NCBI RefSeq assembly: GCF_036388275.1
Contig: NZ_DASVSF010000100.1
Span: 62,001-126,000, forward strand
Source of the DNA: Longimicrobium sp.
GTDB lineage: Bacteria; Gemmatimonadota; Gemmatimonadetes; Longimicrobiales; Longimicrobiaceae
DNA length: 64,000 nucleotides
Direction: 5' to 3'
The position numbers and the translations under genes were made by a program. Below the pieces are notes generated by a model. That model was not told the origin of the DNA and ran no database searches. It was given only the letters and a program-made list of their open reading frames with translations. Below, piece after piece: positions 43,790 to 52,265 of this stretch. Numbering within the stretch: position 1 is the first letter of the stretch; every line of letters starts with the position of its first letter.

Positions 43790-44655
43790 AGAACCTCCTG
43801 GATGAGCCCCACCACGTCCAGCGGCCGCTGGGCGACGGCGATCCCGTTGTCGCGGAAGGCCTGCAGCTTCTCCTCGGCCGTTCCCGCGCTCCCGGAGATG
43901 ATGGCGCCCGCGTGGCCCATCCGCCGCCCCGGGGGCGCCGTCTGCCCCGCGATGAAGCCCACGACCGGCTTCGTCACGTGCTGCTTGATGTAGGCGGCCG
44001 CGTCCTGCTCGTCCGTTCCGCCGATCTCGCCCAGCATCACGATGGCCTTCGTCTCCGGGTCGGCCTCGAACGCCGCCAGGCAGTCGATGAACGACGTGCC
44101 GTTGATGGGGTCGCCGCCGATGCCCACGCACGTCGTCGTGCCGATCCCCGCGCCCTTGAGCTTGTAGACCACCTCGTAGGTCAGCGTGCCGGACTTCGAC
44201 ACCAGCCCCACCGGCCCTGGCTGCGTGATGTGGCCGGGGATGATCCCCACCTTGCTCTTGCCGGCCGAAAGCAGCCCCGGGCAGTTGGGCCCCAGGAGCC
44301 GCGCGCCCTTGTCCAGCACGTACGGACGGACGCGGGTCATGTCGAGCACCGGCACGCCCTCGGTGATGCAGACGATGAACGAGATGCCGGCGTCGGCGGC
44401 CTCGAACATGGCGTCGGAGGCGAAGGCCGGCGGCACGTAGATGACCGACGAGTTGGCGCCCGTCTCCTTCATCGCCTCTTCGACGGTGTTGAAGATGGGC
44501 ACGCTCCCCTCGAACGTCTGCCCGCCCTTCCCCGGCGTGACGCCCGCGACCACGTTGGTGCCGTACTCCATCATCTGCTTGGCGTGGAACGAGCCGTCAC
44601 GCCCGGTGATGCCCTGTACGATGAGTTGGGTGCTCTGATCGATGAAGATGCTCAC
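43786..44655 (-). CDS. sucD: Succinyl-CoA synthetase subunit alpha
   Basis: A 289-residue TCA-cycle subunit that carries the catalytic phosphohistidine (His248 in GRRMGHAGAI). The CoA-binding Rossmann region is at the N-terminus (VQGITGRDGSFHAKQMMEYG) and the second signature GPNCPGLL is present. It starts at GTG 44655, overlapping the sucC stop by four bases (GTGA), so the two subunits are coupled. The 3' end encodes QEVL and at the same time provides the AGGAGG in front of the next gene. Confidence 0.96.
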   Translation of the reverse strand: MSIFIDQSTQLIVQGITGRDGSFHAKQMMEYGTNVVAGVTPGKGGQTFEGSVPIFNTVEEAMKETGANSSVIYVPPAFASDAMFEAADAGISFIVCITEGVPVLDMTRVRPYVLDKGARLLGPNCPGLLSAGKSKVGIIPGHITQPGPVGLVSKSGTLTYEVVYKLKGAGIGTTTCVGIGGDPINGTSFIDCLAAFEADPETKAIVMLGEIGGTDEQDAAAYIKQHVTKPVVGFIAGQTAPPGRRMGHAGAIISGSAGTAEEKLQAFRDNGIAVAQRPLDVVGLIQEVL

Positions 44656-45794
44656 TGGGCCTCCCCCTTGGCCAAAGCGACGGCCTTCTGCACGGCCTCG
44701 TCCATGTCGGTCATCGCGGCGAAGCCGTTCTCGGCCAGGATCTTCACGGCGATCTCCTCGTTGGTGCCGGTAAGGCGAATGACGATGGGCACCTTGATGT
44801 CGATCATCTTCGTCGCCGTCACGATGCCGTTCGCCACGTCGTCGGTGCGCGTGATGCCGCCGAAGATGTTGAACAGGATGGCCTTCACCTGCGGGTCGGT
44901 GGTGATGATCTTGAGCGCGTTCACCACCTTCTCGGGGTTCGACGAGCCGCCGATGTCCAGGAAGTTGGCGGGCTCGCCGCCGTAGTACTTCACCAGGTCC
45001 ATGGTGGCCATGGCCAGCCCGGCGCCGTTCACCACGCAGCCGACGTCGCCGTCGAGCTTGATGAAGGTGAGGTTCGCCTCGCGCGCCAGCACCTCGGCCG
45101 GGTCCTCGGACGATTCATCGCGCAGCGCCTCGATCTCGGGCAGCCGGAAGAGCTCGTTGTCGTCGATGTTGAACTTGGCGTCGATGGCCTTCACCTCGCC
45201 CGAGGGCGTGGTGATCAGCGGGTTGATCTCGGCCAGCGAGGCGCCCGCCTCGATGAAGGCCTTGTACAGCTGCTGGAGGATCCTGGCCGTGGCGCGAACC
45301 TGCTTGGGATCGCTGTACAGCTTGGTCGCCAGCAGGTGGGCCTGGTGGGGAAGGAACCCGTAGCGCGGGTCCACCGCCATCTTGGTGATCTTCTCGGGAT
45401 CGGTGGCGGCCACCTCTTCGATGTCGATGCCGCCGGCGGCGGAAACCATCCACACCGGCGCCTTGCTGGCGCGGTCCAGGATGATGCCCACGTAGGCCTC
45501 GGTGGCGATGTCCTCGGCGGGGGCGATCAGCACCTTCTCCACCGTGAGGCCCTTGATGTCCATCCCCAGGATGGCCGCGGCCTTGTCGCGCGCCTCTTCG
45601 GGGGTGCTGGCGAGCTTCACGCCGCCGGCCTTGCCCCGGCCGCCCACGTGCACCTGCGCCTTCACCACCACGGCGCCGCCCAGCCGCCGGGCGATCGCTT
45701 CTGCCTGCTCGGGCGTGGTGGCCACCTCGCCCATGGGGACGGGAACCCCCTGTGCGGCGAGCAGCTCCTTCGCCTGGTATTCGTGGATGTTCAC
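44652..45794 (-). CDS. sucC: Succinyl-CoA synthetase subunit beta
   Basis: A 380-residue ATP-grasp subunit that binds the nucleotide and succinate. Signature pieces are MNIHEYQAKELLAAQGVPVP, KAQVHVGGRGKAGGVKL, AEINPLI, GGSSNPEKV and FNIFGGITR. The start is ATG 45794. It lies 83 bases after the carbamate kinase gene; the spacer contains three and a half GTGCGTGA repeats. First gene of the sucC-sucD-EIIA/CBS-ndk series. Confidence 0.96.
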   Translation of the reverse strand: MNIHEYQAKELLAAQGVPVPMGEVATTPEQAEAIARRLGGAVVVKAQVHVGGRGKAGGVKLASTPEEARDKAAAILGMDIKGLTVEKVLIAPAEDIATEAYVGIILDRASKAPVWMVSAAGGIDIEEVAATDPEKITKMAVDPRYGFLPHQAHLLATKLYSDPKQVRATARILQQLYKAFIEAGASLAEINPLITTPSGEVKAIDAKFNIDDNELFRLPEIEALRDESSEDPAEVLAREANLTFIKLDGDVGCVVNGAGLAMATMDLVKYYGGEPANFLDIGGSSNPEKVVNALKIITTDPQVKAILFNIFGGITRTDDVANGIVTATKMIDIKVPIVIRLTGTNEEIAVKILAENGFAAMTDMDEAVQKAVALAKGEAQ

Positions 45795-45823
45795 GGACGA
45801 TCCCTGTTCGGGTTTAACAACAA

Positions 45824-45889
45824 GTGCGTGAGTGCGTGAGTGCGTGAGTGCGTTTCGACGCGGTGTTCACTCCCGCACTAACGCACTAC
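45824..45889. repeat. GTGCGTGA octamer array with partial inverted copy
   Basis: GTGCGTGA is repeated three times plus GTGCGT (45824-45853). Sixteen bases on, CGCACTAACGCAC (45875-45887) can pair with GTGCGTGAGTGCG apart from the central base, giving a hairpin. It sits between the arcC stop and the sucC start, partly in the arcC end. A related array is at 50301. Confidence 0.8.
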
Positions 45890-46819
45890 CTCTGTTCCCG
45901 CCTGCCCCGCCACCGCTTCCCTGCCCTGGTCCAGCCGCGCGATGATGGCGCGGGTGCCTCCCCGGCGCACGAATTCGGCCGCGGCTTCCAGCTTGGGCGC
46001 CATGCTGCCGCTTCCCAGCCCACCGCCGGCCAAAAGCTCGTCCGCCTCGTCCACCGTCAGCCGCTCGATGGCACGCTGCTCCGGCGTGCCGAAGTCGCGG
46101 TACACGCGGTCGACGTCGGTCAGGATCACCAGCACGTCGGCGCCGATGTCGCGGCCCAGGATGGCGGCGGCGCGGTCCTTGTCCACCACCGCGTCCACCC
46201 CCTCCAGCCCGTACCGCGGATGCTCGTACACGGGGCACCCGCCGCCGCCCGCCGCGATCACCAGGTGCCCTTGGGCCACGAGGGAGCGGATCATCTCGCG
46301 CTCCACGATGGCCGTCGGCCGGGGGCTGGGGACCACGCGGCGCCATCCGCCCTTCGCCTCGGCCACCGCCCCGCCCAGCTCGGCGGCCAAGCCGCGGGCC
46401 GTCTCCTCGTCCATCGTGCGGCCGATGGGCTTGGTGGGCCGCCGCAGCTCCGGGTCGTCCGGATCCACCAGCACCTGCGTGACCATCGTCACCACCTGCC
46501 GGTCCACGCCGCCCGCGCGGAGCGCGTTCTGCAGCGACTGCTGGATCATGTAGCCGATCCACCCCTCCGTCCCCGCCACCAGCACGCCCAGGGGAAGCGG
46601 GGGAACCAGGTGCCGCGACTGCTCGTTGCGGATGAGCTCGTTGCCCACCTGCGGCCCGTTGCCGTGCACGATGGCGATCTGCCATCCCTCGCGCGCCAGC
46701 TCCACCACGGCATGCAGCGACTCGCGCGTGTGCCGGAACTGCTGGGCGATCGTCCCTTCTTCGTCCGGCTGGGCCAGCGCGTTGCCGCCCAGCGCGATCA
46801 CCACGGTCTTCTGCGCCAC
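45878..46819 (-). CDS. arcC: Carbamate kinase
   Basis: A 313-residue amino-acid-kinase-family enzyme. It catalyses ATP formation from carbamoyl phosphate (or the reverse). Motifs are VIALGGNALAQ, IVHGNGPQVGN, GWIGYMIQQSL, VIAAGGGGCPVYE, DKDRAAAILGRDIGADVLVILTDV and LGSGSMAPKLEAAAEF (catalytic Lys). I chose GTG 46819 with AGGG upstream; ATG 46843 is another option. There is no arcA or arcB near, so it is not in an arginine-deiminase operon. It could act in purine or oxamate degradation. Confidence 0.88.
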   Translation of the reverse strand: MAQKTVVIALGGNALAQPDEEGTIAQQFRHTRESLHAVVELAREGWQIAIVHGNGPQVGNELIRNEQSRHLVPPLPLGVLVAGTEGWIGYMIQQSLQNALRAGGVDRQVVTMVTQVLVDPDDPELRRPTKPIGRTMDEETARGLAAELGGAVAEAKGGWRRVVPSPRPTAIVEREMIRSLVAQGHLVIAAGGGGCPVYEHPRYGLEGVDAVVDKDRAAAILGRDIGADVLVILTDVDRVYRDFGTPEQRAIERLTVDEADELLAGGGLGSGSMAPKLEAAAEFVRRGGTRAIIARLDQGREAVAGQAGTEVVR

Positions 46820-46878
46820 GAACCCTCTGCAGCGGGGCGACATTCTACGCCTGCCGCAAAGGGGCGGCAAGCTGGGGT

Positions 46879-47712
46879 TTACGCCGTGGCGGGCGGGCTC
46901 GACGCGTCCACCCGGCCGCCGAGCGCGGCCACCACCTCCCGGGCCTCCGCGTCGCGCCCGGCGGGCACGGGAACGCGGATCTTCTCCCCCGAATGCCCCT
47001 TGCGCGTGCTCCAGCTGATGCTGAACTCCAGCAGGGGCGGCTTGGCCTCGGTGTCGTACCGCACGCCCTGGAAGCTGTACGTGTCATTCGAGAGCACGTG
47101 GTACTTGCCGTTGAGCAGGATGGCCGAGCCCGTGATCACCGCCTCGCCCGGCGCGGACTCGTTCGCCTTGCGGGCCAGGTAGGCCCTGCCCAGCAACCCG
47201 CCCGCGACGGCGACGCCCACCAGCCCGGCGGCGGCCATCATGGCATTCCCCTCGTCGCCGCCGCCCCTGCCGCTGCAGTAGCCCACCAGCAGGAGCAAGG
47301 TGCCGACGACGATCGCCTCCAGCCGTCGGCGCTTCCACTCGGCTTGCGTGTACTCGCGCCACTCGTCGGCGGTGTACGTCCATCGCGCCAGCACCAGCTC
47401 GCCGGACTGCAGGGCGACGCCCGGGCCGGACGGGATGGGCGATCCGTGCTCCATCGGCGGCGCGCCGACGGCGTCGCGCATGTCGCGCTGGTGCTCGCGC
47501 TCCACCAGCACGGCGCGGCGCCACTGCTTCCACATCTTCACGCCGCCGTACAGCATGCCCGCGCCACCCGCCGCCATGGCGACGAACACCATGCGCATGG
47601 GCCCGGTGTCCGACAGCGAGCCCACGACGCCCAGCGGCAGCGTGATGACGGCGCCCCACAGCACCAGCAGGGCCGCCACCGCGTTCAACGGACTGGACGA
47701 GTTCACCGCCAT
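46879..47712 (-). CDS. Membrane protein of unknown function, four TM segments
   Basis: A 277-residue protein. Two TM segments at the N-terminus (AVAALLVLWGAVITLPLGVVG; VFVAMAAGGAGMLYGGVKMW), a soluble loop of about 75 residues with WTYTADEWREYTQAEWKRR, and two more TM segments (AIVVGTLLLLVGYC; AAAGLVGVAVAGGLLG). A C-terminal domain of about 85 residues follows, with GSAILLNGKYHVLSNDTYSFQG and EFSISWSTRKGHSGEKIRVPVP, a beta-rich fold like domains found in sensors or transporters. I do not recognise a family. It lies 60 bases upstream of arcC on the same strand. Confidence 0.7.
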   Translation of the reverse strand: MAVNSSSPLNAVAALLVLWGAVITLPLGVVGSLSDTGPMRMVFVAMAAGGAGMLYGGVKMWKQWRRAVLVEREHQRDMRDAVGAPPMEHGSPIPSGPGVALQSGELVLARWTYTADEWREYTQAEWKRRRLEAIVVGTLLLLVGYCSGRGGGDEGNAMMAAAGLVGVAVAGGLLGRAYLARKANESAPGEAVITGSAILLNGKYHVLSNDTYSFQGVRYDTEAKPPLLEFSISWSTRKGHSGEKIRVPVPAGRDAEAREVVAALGGRVDASSPPATA

Positions 47713-47756
47713 GCCGCGCGCTCCTGCTCAGGAGGAACGGGTTCGCACTGATACTT

Positions 47757-48092
47757 GAAGTGTACCCCCTCTCCCACGCTGTTTGTGGGAGAGGGTGGCA
47801 CGCATGTCAGCGCGGCCGGGTGAGGGCCCCCGCGGAGCCGAGGCCCAGGCATCCGTAACCGCTGCCGCGCCCGACCGAGTACGCACCCGCGGCTAGATCC
47901 TTCGGCCCGCGAGGCTCGGCATGCGGGTCAGTACGGCGCGCCTGGGCCTCAGGATGACAGGGCTTGGAGGCGCCACCCGGACACCCGGGAACGCCCCACA
48001 CTGGCTCCCTTCCCCCGCGCAGTTTGCGGGGGAAGGGTTGGGGATGGGGGGCGCCGGCCCGAACACCGAACCTGGCCCGATGCACCACCCCC
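47757..48092. repeat. Composite intergenic repeat, unit 1 of a 336-bp tandem pair
   Basis: Three modules: a hairpin CCCTCTCCCAC-GCTGTTT-GTGGGAGAGGG; a middle part from GATCCTTCGGCCCGCGAGG to CTCAGGATGACAGG, whose ends ATCCT/AGGAT are inverted; and a hairpin CCTTCCCCCGC-GCAGTTT-GCGGGGGAAGG with the tail GGGGATGGGGGGCGCCGG. No gene lies in 47713-48440. Confidence 0.85.
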
Positions 48093-48428
48093 GAAGTGTA
48101 CCCCCTCTCCCACGCTGTTTGTGGGAGAGGGTGGCACGCGTGTCAGCGCGGCCGGGTGAGGGCCCCCGCGGAGCCGAGGCCTCGGCTTCAGTGATCGCTG
48201 CCGCGCCCAACCGAGTACGCATCCGCGGCTGGATCCTTCGGCCCGCGAGGCCCGGCGTGCGGGCGAGTACCCTGCGCCTGGGCCTCAGGATGACAGGGCC
48301 TGGATCGCGCACCCGACCTCTGGGACGCCCCACACTGGCTCCCTTCCCCCGCGCAGTTTGCGGGGGAAGGGTTGGGGATGGGGGGCGCCGGCCCGAGCAC
48401 CGAACCTGGCCCGACGCCCCCAAACCCG
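48093..48428. repeat. Composite intergenic repeat, unit 2 of the tandem pair
   Basis: A direct, slightly diverged copy of the preceding unit with the same module order, starting again at GAAGTGTACCCC. It ends just before the stop of the phosphomannomutase gene (48441). Confidence 0.85.
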
Positions 48429-48440
48429 GTGAGGCCCCCG

Positions 48441-49835
48441 TCAGTGCCCGACCGACGGCCCCCCGATGCCCTCGCCCTGCAGCCAGCCTTCCATCGTGGA
48501 GCGGATCTCCTGCAGCCGCTCGGCGGAGCGCGCCTCGTAGCGCGCCACCAGCACCGGCTCGGTGTTCGAGGCGCGGATCAGCCCCCAGCCGTCGCCGAAC
48601 AGCACGCGCGCGCCATCCACGTCGATCACGTCGTGGTCCTTGCGGAAGTGTTCCGTCGCGCGGCCCACGATCTCGAACTTGGTCTCTTCCGTGGCCGGGT
48701 AGCGCAGCTCGGCGGTGGAAACGAACTGCGGGAACTCGGCCAGCCAGGCGCTGAGCGGGCGGCCGCTGCGCGCCACGATGTCGATCAGCAGCAGCGCGCC
48801 GTACAGCGCGTCGTCGAAGCCGTAGTAGTCGTCGCCGAACATGATGTGGCCCGACAGCTCGCCGGCCAGGAGCGCGTGCTCCTCCTTCATCCGCTCCTTG
48901 ATCAGCGAGTGGCCGGTGGCGTTCATGAGCGCCACGCCGCCGTTGCTTTCCAGCACCTCGGTCAGCTGCTGCGAGCACTTGACGTCGAGCACCACCTTCT
49001 GCCCCGGCCCGTGCTTCTGGAGCAGGTCCAGCCCGTACAGCAGCAGCAGCGTGTCGCCCCGGACGATGCCGCCCTGGTCGTCGATGGCGCCGATGCGGTC
49101 GGCGTCGCCGTCGAAGGCCACGCCCAGGTCCGCCCCCGTCTCCTTCACCTTGGCGATGATGTCGACCAGGTTCTTGTCGACCACCGGATCCGGGTGGTGG
49201 TTCGGAAAGGTGCCGTCCGACTCGCAGAAGATGGGGATCACCTCCACGTTCGGCCCCAGCGCGCGCAGCAGCTCCACCGCCACGATGGAGCCGGTGCCGT
49301 TGCCGCAGTCCACGACCACCTTGATCGGCCGGTCGATGGTGAACTTGGCCGCCAGCACCTGCACGTACTCGCCCAGCACCTCGCGGTTCTCCACCGCGCC
49401 CTCGCCAGACTCGTAGTCGCTTTCGGCGATCATCCGGCGGATCTCCTGGATGGAGTCGCCGAAGATGGAGCGCCCGCCCAGCGTCATCTTGAAGCCGTTG
49501 TACTGGGGCGGGTTGTGCGAGCCCGTCACCTGCAGCCCGCCGTCCAGCCCCCAGTGCGCCACGCTGAAGCTGTGCGCCGGCGTGGGCACCAGCCCCACGT
49601 CCACCACGCGCGCGCCCGCGGCCACCATGCCGCGCGAAACGGCGTCGGCCAGCTCGTTGCTGGTCAGGCGGTTGTCGCGGCCCAGGGCCAGCACCGGCTG
49701 GTCCTTGCCCAGGCGGCGGCGCGCCAGCGAGGCGTAGGCGCGGCCGATCTGCTCGGCCACCTGCGCGGTGACGTCGGGTCCCACCACGCCACGGATGTCG
49801 TACTGACGGAAGATATGCGGATTGACGGTCGTCAT
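48441..49835 (-). CDS. Phosphomannomutase/phosphoglucomutase
   Basis: A 464-residue alpha-D-phosphohexomutase that interconverts 6-phosphate and 1-phosphate of mannose or glucose, supplying sugar nucleotides for surface glycans. All four motifs are present: phosphoserine loop VTGSHNPPQYNGFK, metal loop FDGDADRIGAID, sugar-binding GELSGHIMFGD and phosphate-binding RASNTEPVLV. The motif set GELSGH fits ManB/AlgC-type dual enzymes. The start is ATG 49835. The next gene downstream in the same direction is far off, beyond the repeat array. Confidence 0.93.
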   Translation of the reverse strand: MTTVNPHIFRQYDIRGVVGPDVTAQVAEQIGRAYASLARRRLGKDQPVLALGRDNRLTSNELADAVSRGMVAAGARVVDVGLVPTPAHSFSVAHWGLDGGLQVTGSHNPPQYNGFKMTLGGRSIFGDSIQEIRRMIAESDYESGEGAVENREVLGEYVQVLAAKFTIDRPIKVVVDCGNGTGSIVAVELLRALGPNVEVIPIFCESDGTFPNHHPDPVVDKNLVDIIAKVKETGADLGVAFDGDADRIGAIDDQGGIVRGDTLLLLYGLDLLQKHGPGQKVVLDVKCSQQLTEVLESNGGVALMNATGHSLIKERMKEEHALLAGELSGHIMFGDDYYGFDDALYGALLLIDIVARSGRPLSAWLAEFPQFVSTAELRYPATEETKFEIVGRATEHFRKDHDVIDVDGARVLFGDGWGLIRASNTEPVLVARYEARSAERLQEIRSTMEGWLQGEGIGGPSVGH

Positions 49836-49863
49836 CGGTGCCGGCTCAGGCTTTGGGTCCAGG

Positions 49864-49898
49864 AAAAAACACGGCGCCCCCCGCCGCCGGGGGGCGCC
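49864..49898 (-). terminator. Intrinsic terminator of ridA
   Basis: GGCGCCCCCC pairs with GGGGGGCGCC (49889-49898 and 49873-49882) around six bases. On the minus strand TG and then TTTTTT (49869-49864) follow. It separates ridA from the phosphomannomutase gene. Confidence 0.85.
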
Positions 49899-49913
49899 CG
49901 TTCACTGCTACAA

Positions 49914-50297
49914 TTAGCGGTCCAGCAGAACGGCGACGGCCTCGATCTCCACCGCCACGTCGCGCGGAAGCCGCGCCACCTGCACGGTGCTGCGCGCCGG
50001 CTTGTGCTCGCCGAAATGCCGCTCGTACACCTCGTTCATCCCCACGAAGTCGTTCATGTCGCGCAGGAACACCGTCGTCTTCACCACGGTGGAAAGGTCG
50101 GCGCCGGCCTCGCGCAGGATGGCGCCCAGGTTCTTCATCACCTGGTCGGTCTGCGTACCGATGTCGCCTTCCACCAGCTGCATGGACGCGGGATCGAACG
50201 GCACCTGCCCCGCGGTGAAGACGAAGCCGCTGGCGATGATCCCCTGGCTGTACGGGCCGATGGCGGCCGGTGCCTGGTCGGTCTGAACTCGTTGCAT
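49914..50297 (-). CDS. ridA: RidA family enamine/imine deaminase
   Basis: A 127-residue trimeric enzyme that hydrolyses reactive 2-aminoacrylate and related imines released by PLP enzymes. Typical motifs are IGPYSQGIIASG, AGQVPFDP and ARSTVQVARLPRDVAVEIEAVA, including the conserved Arg that binds the substrate carboxylate. Length matches the family. It lies 43 bases after hldE1; the spacer holds a degenerate GTGCGTGA array (50301-50330) immediately before its start. Confidence 0.94.
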   Translation of the reverse strand: MQRVQTDQAPAAIGPYSQGIIASGFVFTAGQVPFDPASMQLVEGDIGTQTDQVMKNLGAILREAGADLSTVVKTTVFLRDMNDFVGMNEVYERHFGEHKPARSTVQVARLPRDVAVEIEAVAVLLDR

Positions 50298-50300
50298 GGC

Positions 50301-50330
50301 AGTGCGTGAGTGCGTTTGTGCGTAAGTGCG
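50301..50330. repeat. Degenerate GTGCGTGA-type octamer array
   Basis: AGTGCGTGAGTGCGTTTGTG followed by CGTAAGTGCG lies immediately upstream of the ridA start. It is the same motif as at 45824-45853, again just before a start codon on the minus strand. Confidence 0.65.
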
Positions 50331-50340
50331 AAAGAACGCG

Positions 50341-51348
50341 TCAGCGGTCTTCCGTGCGGCGGCCGTCGGGCAGCATGGCGCGAAGCTCGTCCGGCGTCAC
50401 CACGGCCACGCCGTCCTTTCCCACCTCGATGCCGGCCGCCAGGTTCGCCAGCACGGCGGCTTCCTCGATCGTGGCGCCCGCCGCCAGGCCCACGGCGACG
50501 AACGCCGTCACCGTGTCGCCTGCGCCGGATACGTCGTACACCTGCCGCGCGACGGTCGGAATGCGGAGCGTTTCGCCCTGCTCGGAGCGCAGCGCCATGC
50601 CGTGCTCGCCCAGCGTCAGCAGCAGGTGCCGGGCGCCGACCCGAACGCGGGCTTCCTCCAGCCAGGCGTCGTCATCCGCCTTCAGCGGCTGCCCCAGGGC
50701 GGCGCTCAGCTCCACCGCGTTGGGCTTGAACACCGTCGCCCCGCCGAACTCGAAGAAGTTGCGGAACTTGGGGTCCACCACGCTGGGGATGCCCGCCTGG
50801 GCCGCGGCCTCGAGGGCGGCGCGGATCACCGAGGGCACCAGCACGCCCTTGTTGTAGTCTTCCAGCACCAGCGCGTCGCACTCCGCCACCGCCTCGCGCA
50901 CGGCGCGCGCCAGCTCGGCCGCGCAGTCGCCGCCCACGTCGTCGTCGCGCTCGCGGTCGAACCTCACCACCTGCTGGTGCCGCGCAACGACGCGCGTCTT
51001 GGTGGTCGTCGGGCGGCTGGCGTGCTCCACCAGCAGGGGGCGCACGGTGCCGCCGTGCAGCTCCGTCAGCGCGGCGCGCACCTGCAGCCCCGCCGCGTCC
51101 GCGCCCACCATGCCGATGAGCGCGCAGTCCACGCCGAGCGCCACGACGTTGGCCGCCACGTTCGCGGCACCCCCGAGCGCCAGGCGCTCTTCGGTGACCT
51201 GGACCACGGGCACGGGCGCTTCGGGGGAGATGCGCGACACGGCGCCGACGAGATAGACGTCTAGCATCAGGTCGCCTACCACCGCCACGCGCAGCCCCCT
51301 GCACCGCTCCAGGATCTCTTCCAGCCGCGCGCGTGTCAGCCGCTCCAT
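50341..51348 (-). CDS. rfaE1: D-glycero-beta-D-manno-heptose-7-phosphate kinase (HldE1/RfaE1 domain)
   Basis: A 335-residue PfkB-family kinase for ADP-heptose, a building block of the lipopolysaccharide core. Motifs are VAVVGDLMLDVYLVGAVSR, PVPVVQVTEERLALGGAANV and the PfkB signature YDVSGAGDTVTAFVAVGLAAG. It lacks the C-terminal nucleotidyltransferase domain of the fused HldE, so that activity is encoded elsewhere. Its presence supports a lipopolysaccharide-bearing cell. It is divergent from the nitroreductase gene. Confidence 0.88.
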   Translation of the reverse strand: MERLTRARLEEILERCRGLRVAVVGDLMLDVYLVGAVSRISPEAPVPVVQVTEERLALGGAANVAANVVALGVDCALIGMVGADAAGLQVRAALTELHGGTVRPLLVEHASRPTTTKTRVVARHQQVVRFDRERDDDVGGDCAAELARAVREAVAECDALVLEDYNKGVLVPSVIRAALEAAAQAGIPSVVDPKFRNFFEFGGATVFKPNAVELSAALGQPLKADDDAWLEEARVRVGARHLLLTLGEHGMALRSEQGETLRIPTVARQVYDVSGAGDTVTAFVAVGLAAGATIEEAAVLANLAAGIEVGKDGVAVVTPDELRAMLPDGRRTEDR

Positions 51349-51511
51349 CCCGCCCTCGTTCAGCCCCCGTGCAGCACCCGGCCACGGCCAGGAAAAGAGG
51401 CGGGCAATTTAGACACTCGGCGGAACGGTGTCAAAGGTGGCCCGGCAGACGGCACAGGCGATATTATCGGCCGAGTCCCCGGTCCTCCCCTGCCCTGACG
51501 CCGCCGCCGAC

Positions 51512-52183
51512 GTGAATCCCGATCGCGCATTCGTCCCGCTGAACTTCGAGAGCCGTCCCGAGGACGAGATGCTTCGCCGTGCGGGCGAGTTCTACGCGGA
51601 GATGAACCGGCGGCGCACGACTCGCCACTTCGCGGACCGGGCGGTGCCGCGCGAGCTGATCGAGTACGCGATCCGCACGGCAGGCACGGCTCCGTCCGGC
51701 GCGCACCAGCAGCCGTGGACCTTCGTGGTGGTGGGCGACGCGGAGATGAAGCGGCAGATGCGCGAGGCGGCCGAAGAGGAGGAGCGCGTCAACTACCGCG
51801 GACGAATGCCGCCCGAGTGGCTGCAGGCCCTGGCGCCGCTGGGGACGGACGCGCTGAAGGAGCACATTACCACCGCGCCCTGGGTGGTGGTCCTTTTCCG
51901 CCAGCGACATGGGGTGAATGCGGACGGGAGCCAGCGCACCCACTACTATTCCACGGAAAGCTGCGGGATCGCGGCGGGGCTGTTCATTGCCGCCGTGCAC
52001 CAGATGGGGCTGGCGACGCTCACCCACACGCCGTCGCCGATGGGCTTCCTCTCCGAACTGCTGGAACGGCCGGCGAACGAGAAGCCCTTCCTGCTGATGC
52101 CCGTGGGCTATCCCGCCGCCGACGCGCGCGTGCCGGACCTGTTGCGCAAGCCGCTGGACGAGATTTCCGCCTGGTTCGAGTAG
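51512..52183 (+). CDS. Nitroreductase-family flavoprotein (iodotyrosine-deiodinase-like)
   Basis: A 223-residue FMN enzyme. The opening RRRTTRHFADRAVPRELI and AGTAPSGAHQQPWTFVVVG match the nitroreductase family, nearest to the iodotyrosine deiodinase/BluB-like branch by the SGAHQQPW form. The C-terminal part (AVHQMGLATLTHTPSPMGFL) is also conserved. I chose GTG 51512 because homologous proteins begin near PLNFESRPEDEML; an upstream GTG at 51428 would add 28 unrelated residues. The physiological substrate is unknown (halogenated aromatics, quinones or nitro compounds are possible). Confidence 0.85.
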   Translation: MNPDRAFVPLNFESRPEDEMLRRAGEFYAEMNRRRTTRHFADRAVPRELIEYAIRTAGTAPSGAHQQPWTFVVVGDAEMKRQMREAAEEEERVNYRGRMPPEWLQALAPLGTDALKEHITTAPWVVVLFRQRHGVNADGSQRTHYYSTESCGIAAGLFIAAVHQMGLATLTHTPSPMGFLSELLERPANEKPFLLMPVGYPAADARVPDLLRKPLDEISAWFE

Positions 52184-52209
52184 CGCGAGAAGCCGGGACG
52201 AACAAAGAC

Positions 52210-52243
52210 GCGGGGCCGGACCCACGGTGAGGTTCGACCCCGC
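52210..52243. terminator. Hairpin between convergent genes
   Basis: GCGGGG pairs with CCCCGC (52210-52215 and 52238-52243), extended by GCC/GGT-type pairs. A weak U-rich run (GTCTTTG) follows on the minus strand. It serves the convergent nitroreductase and 83-residue genes. Confidence 0.45.
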
Positions 52244-52265
52244 ATGTCGTTGCGCCGTCAGCAGA

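Noticed and set aside
47757..48428. CRISPR array
   Set aside because: Only two long units with no regularly spaced short repeats and unique spacers, and no cas genes nearby.
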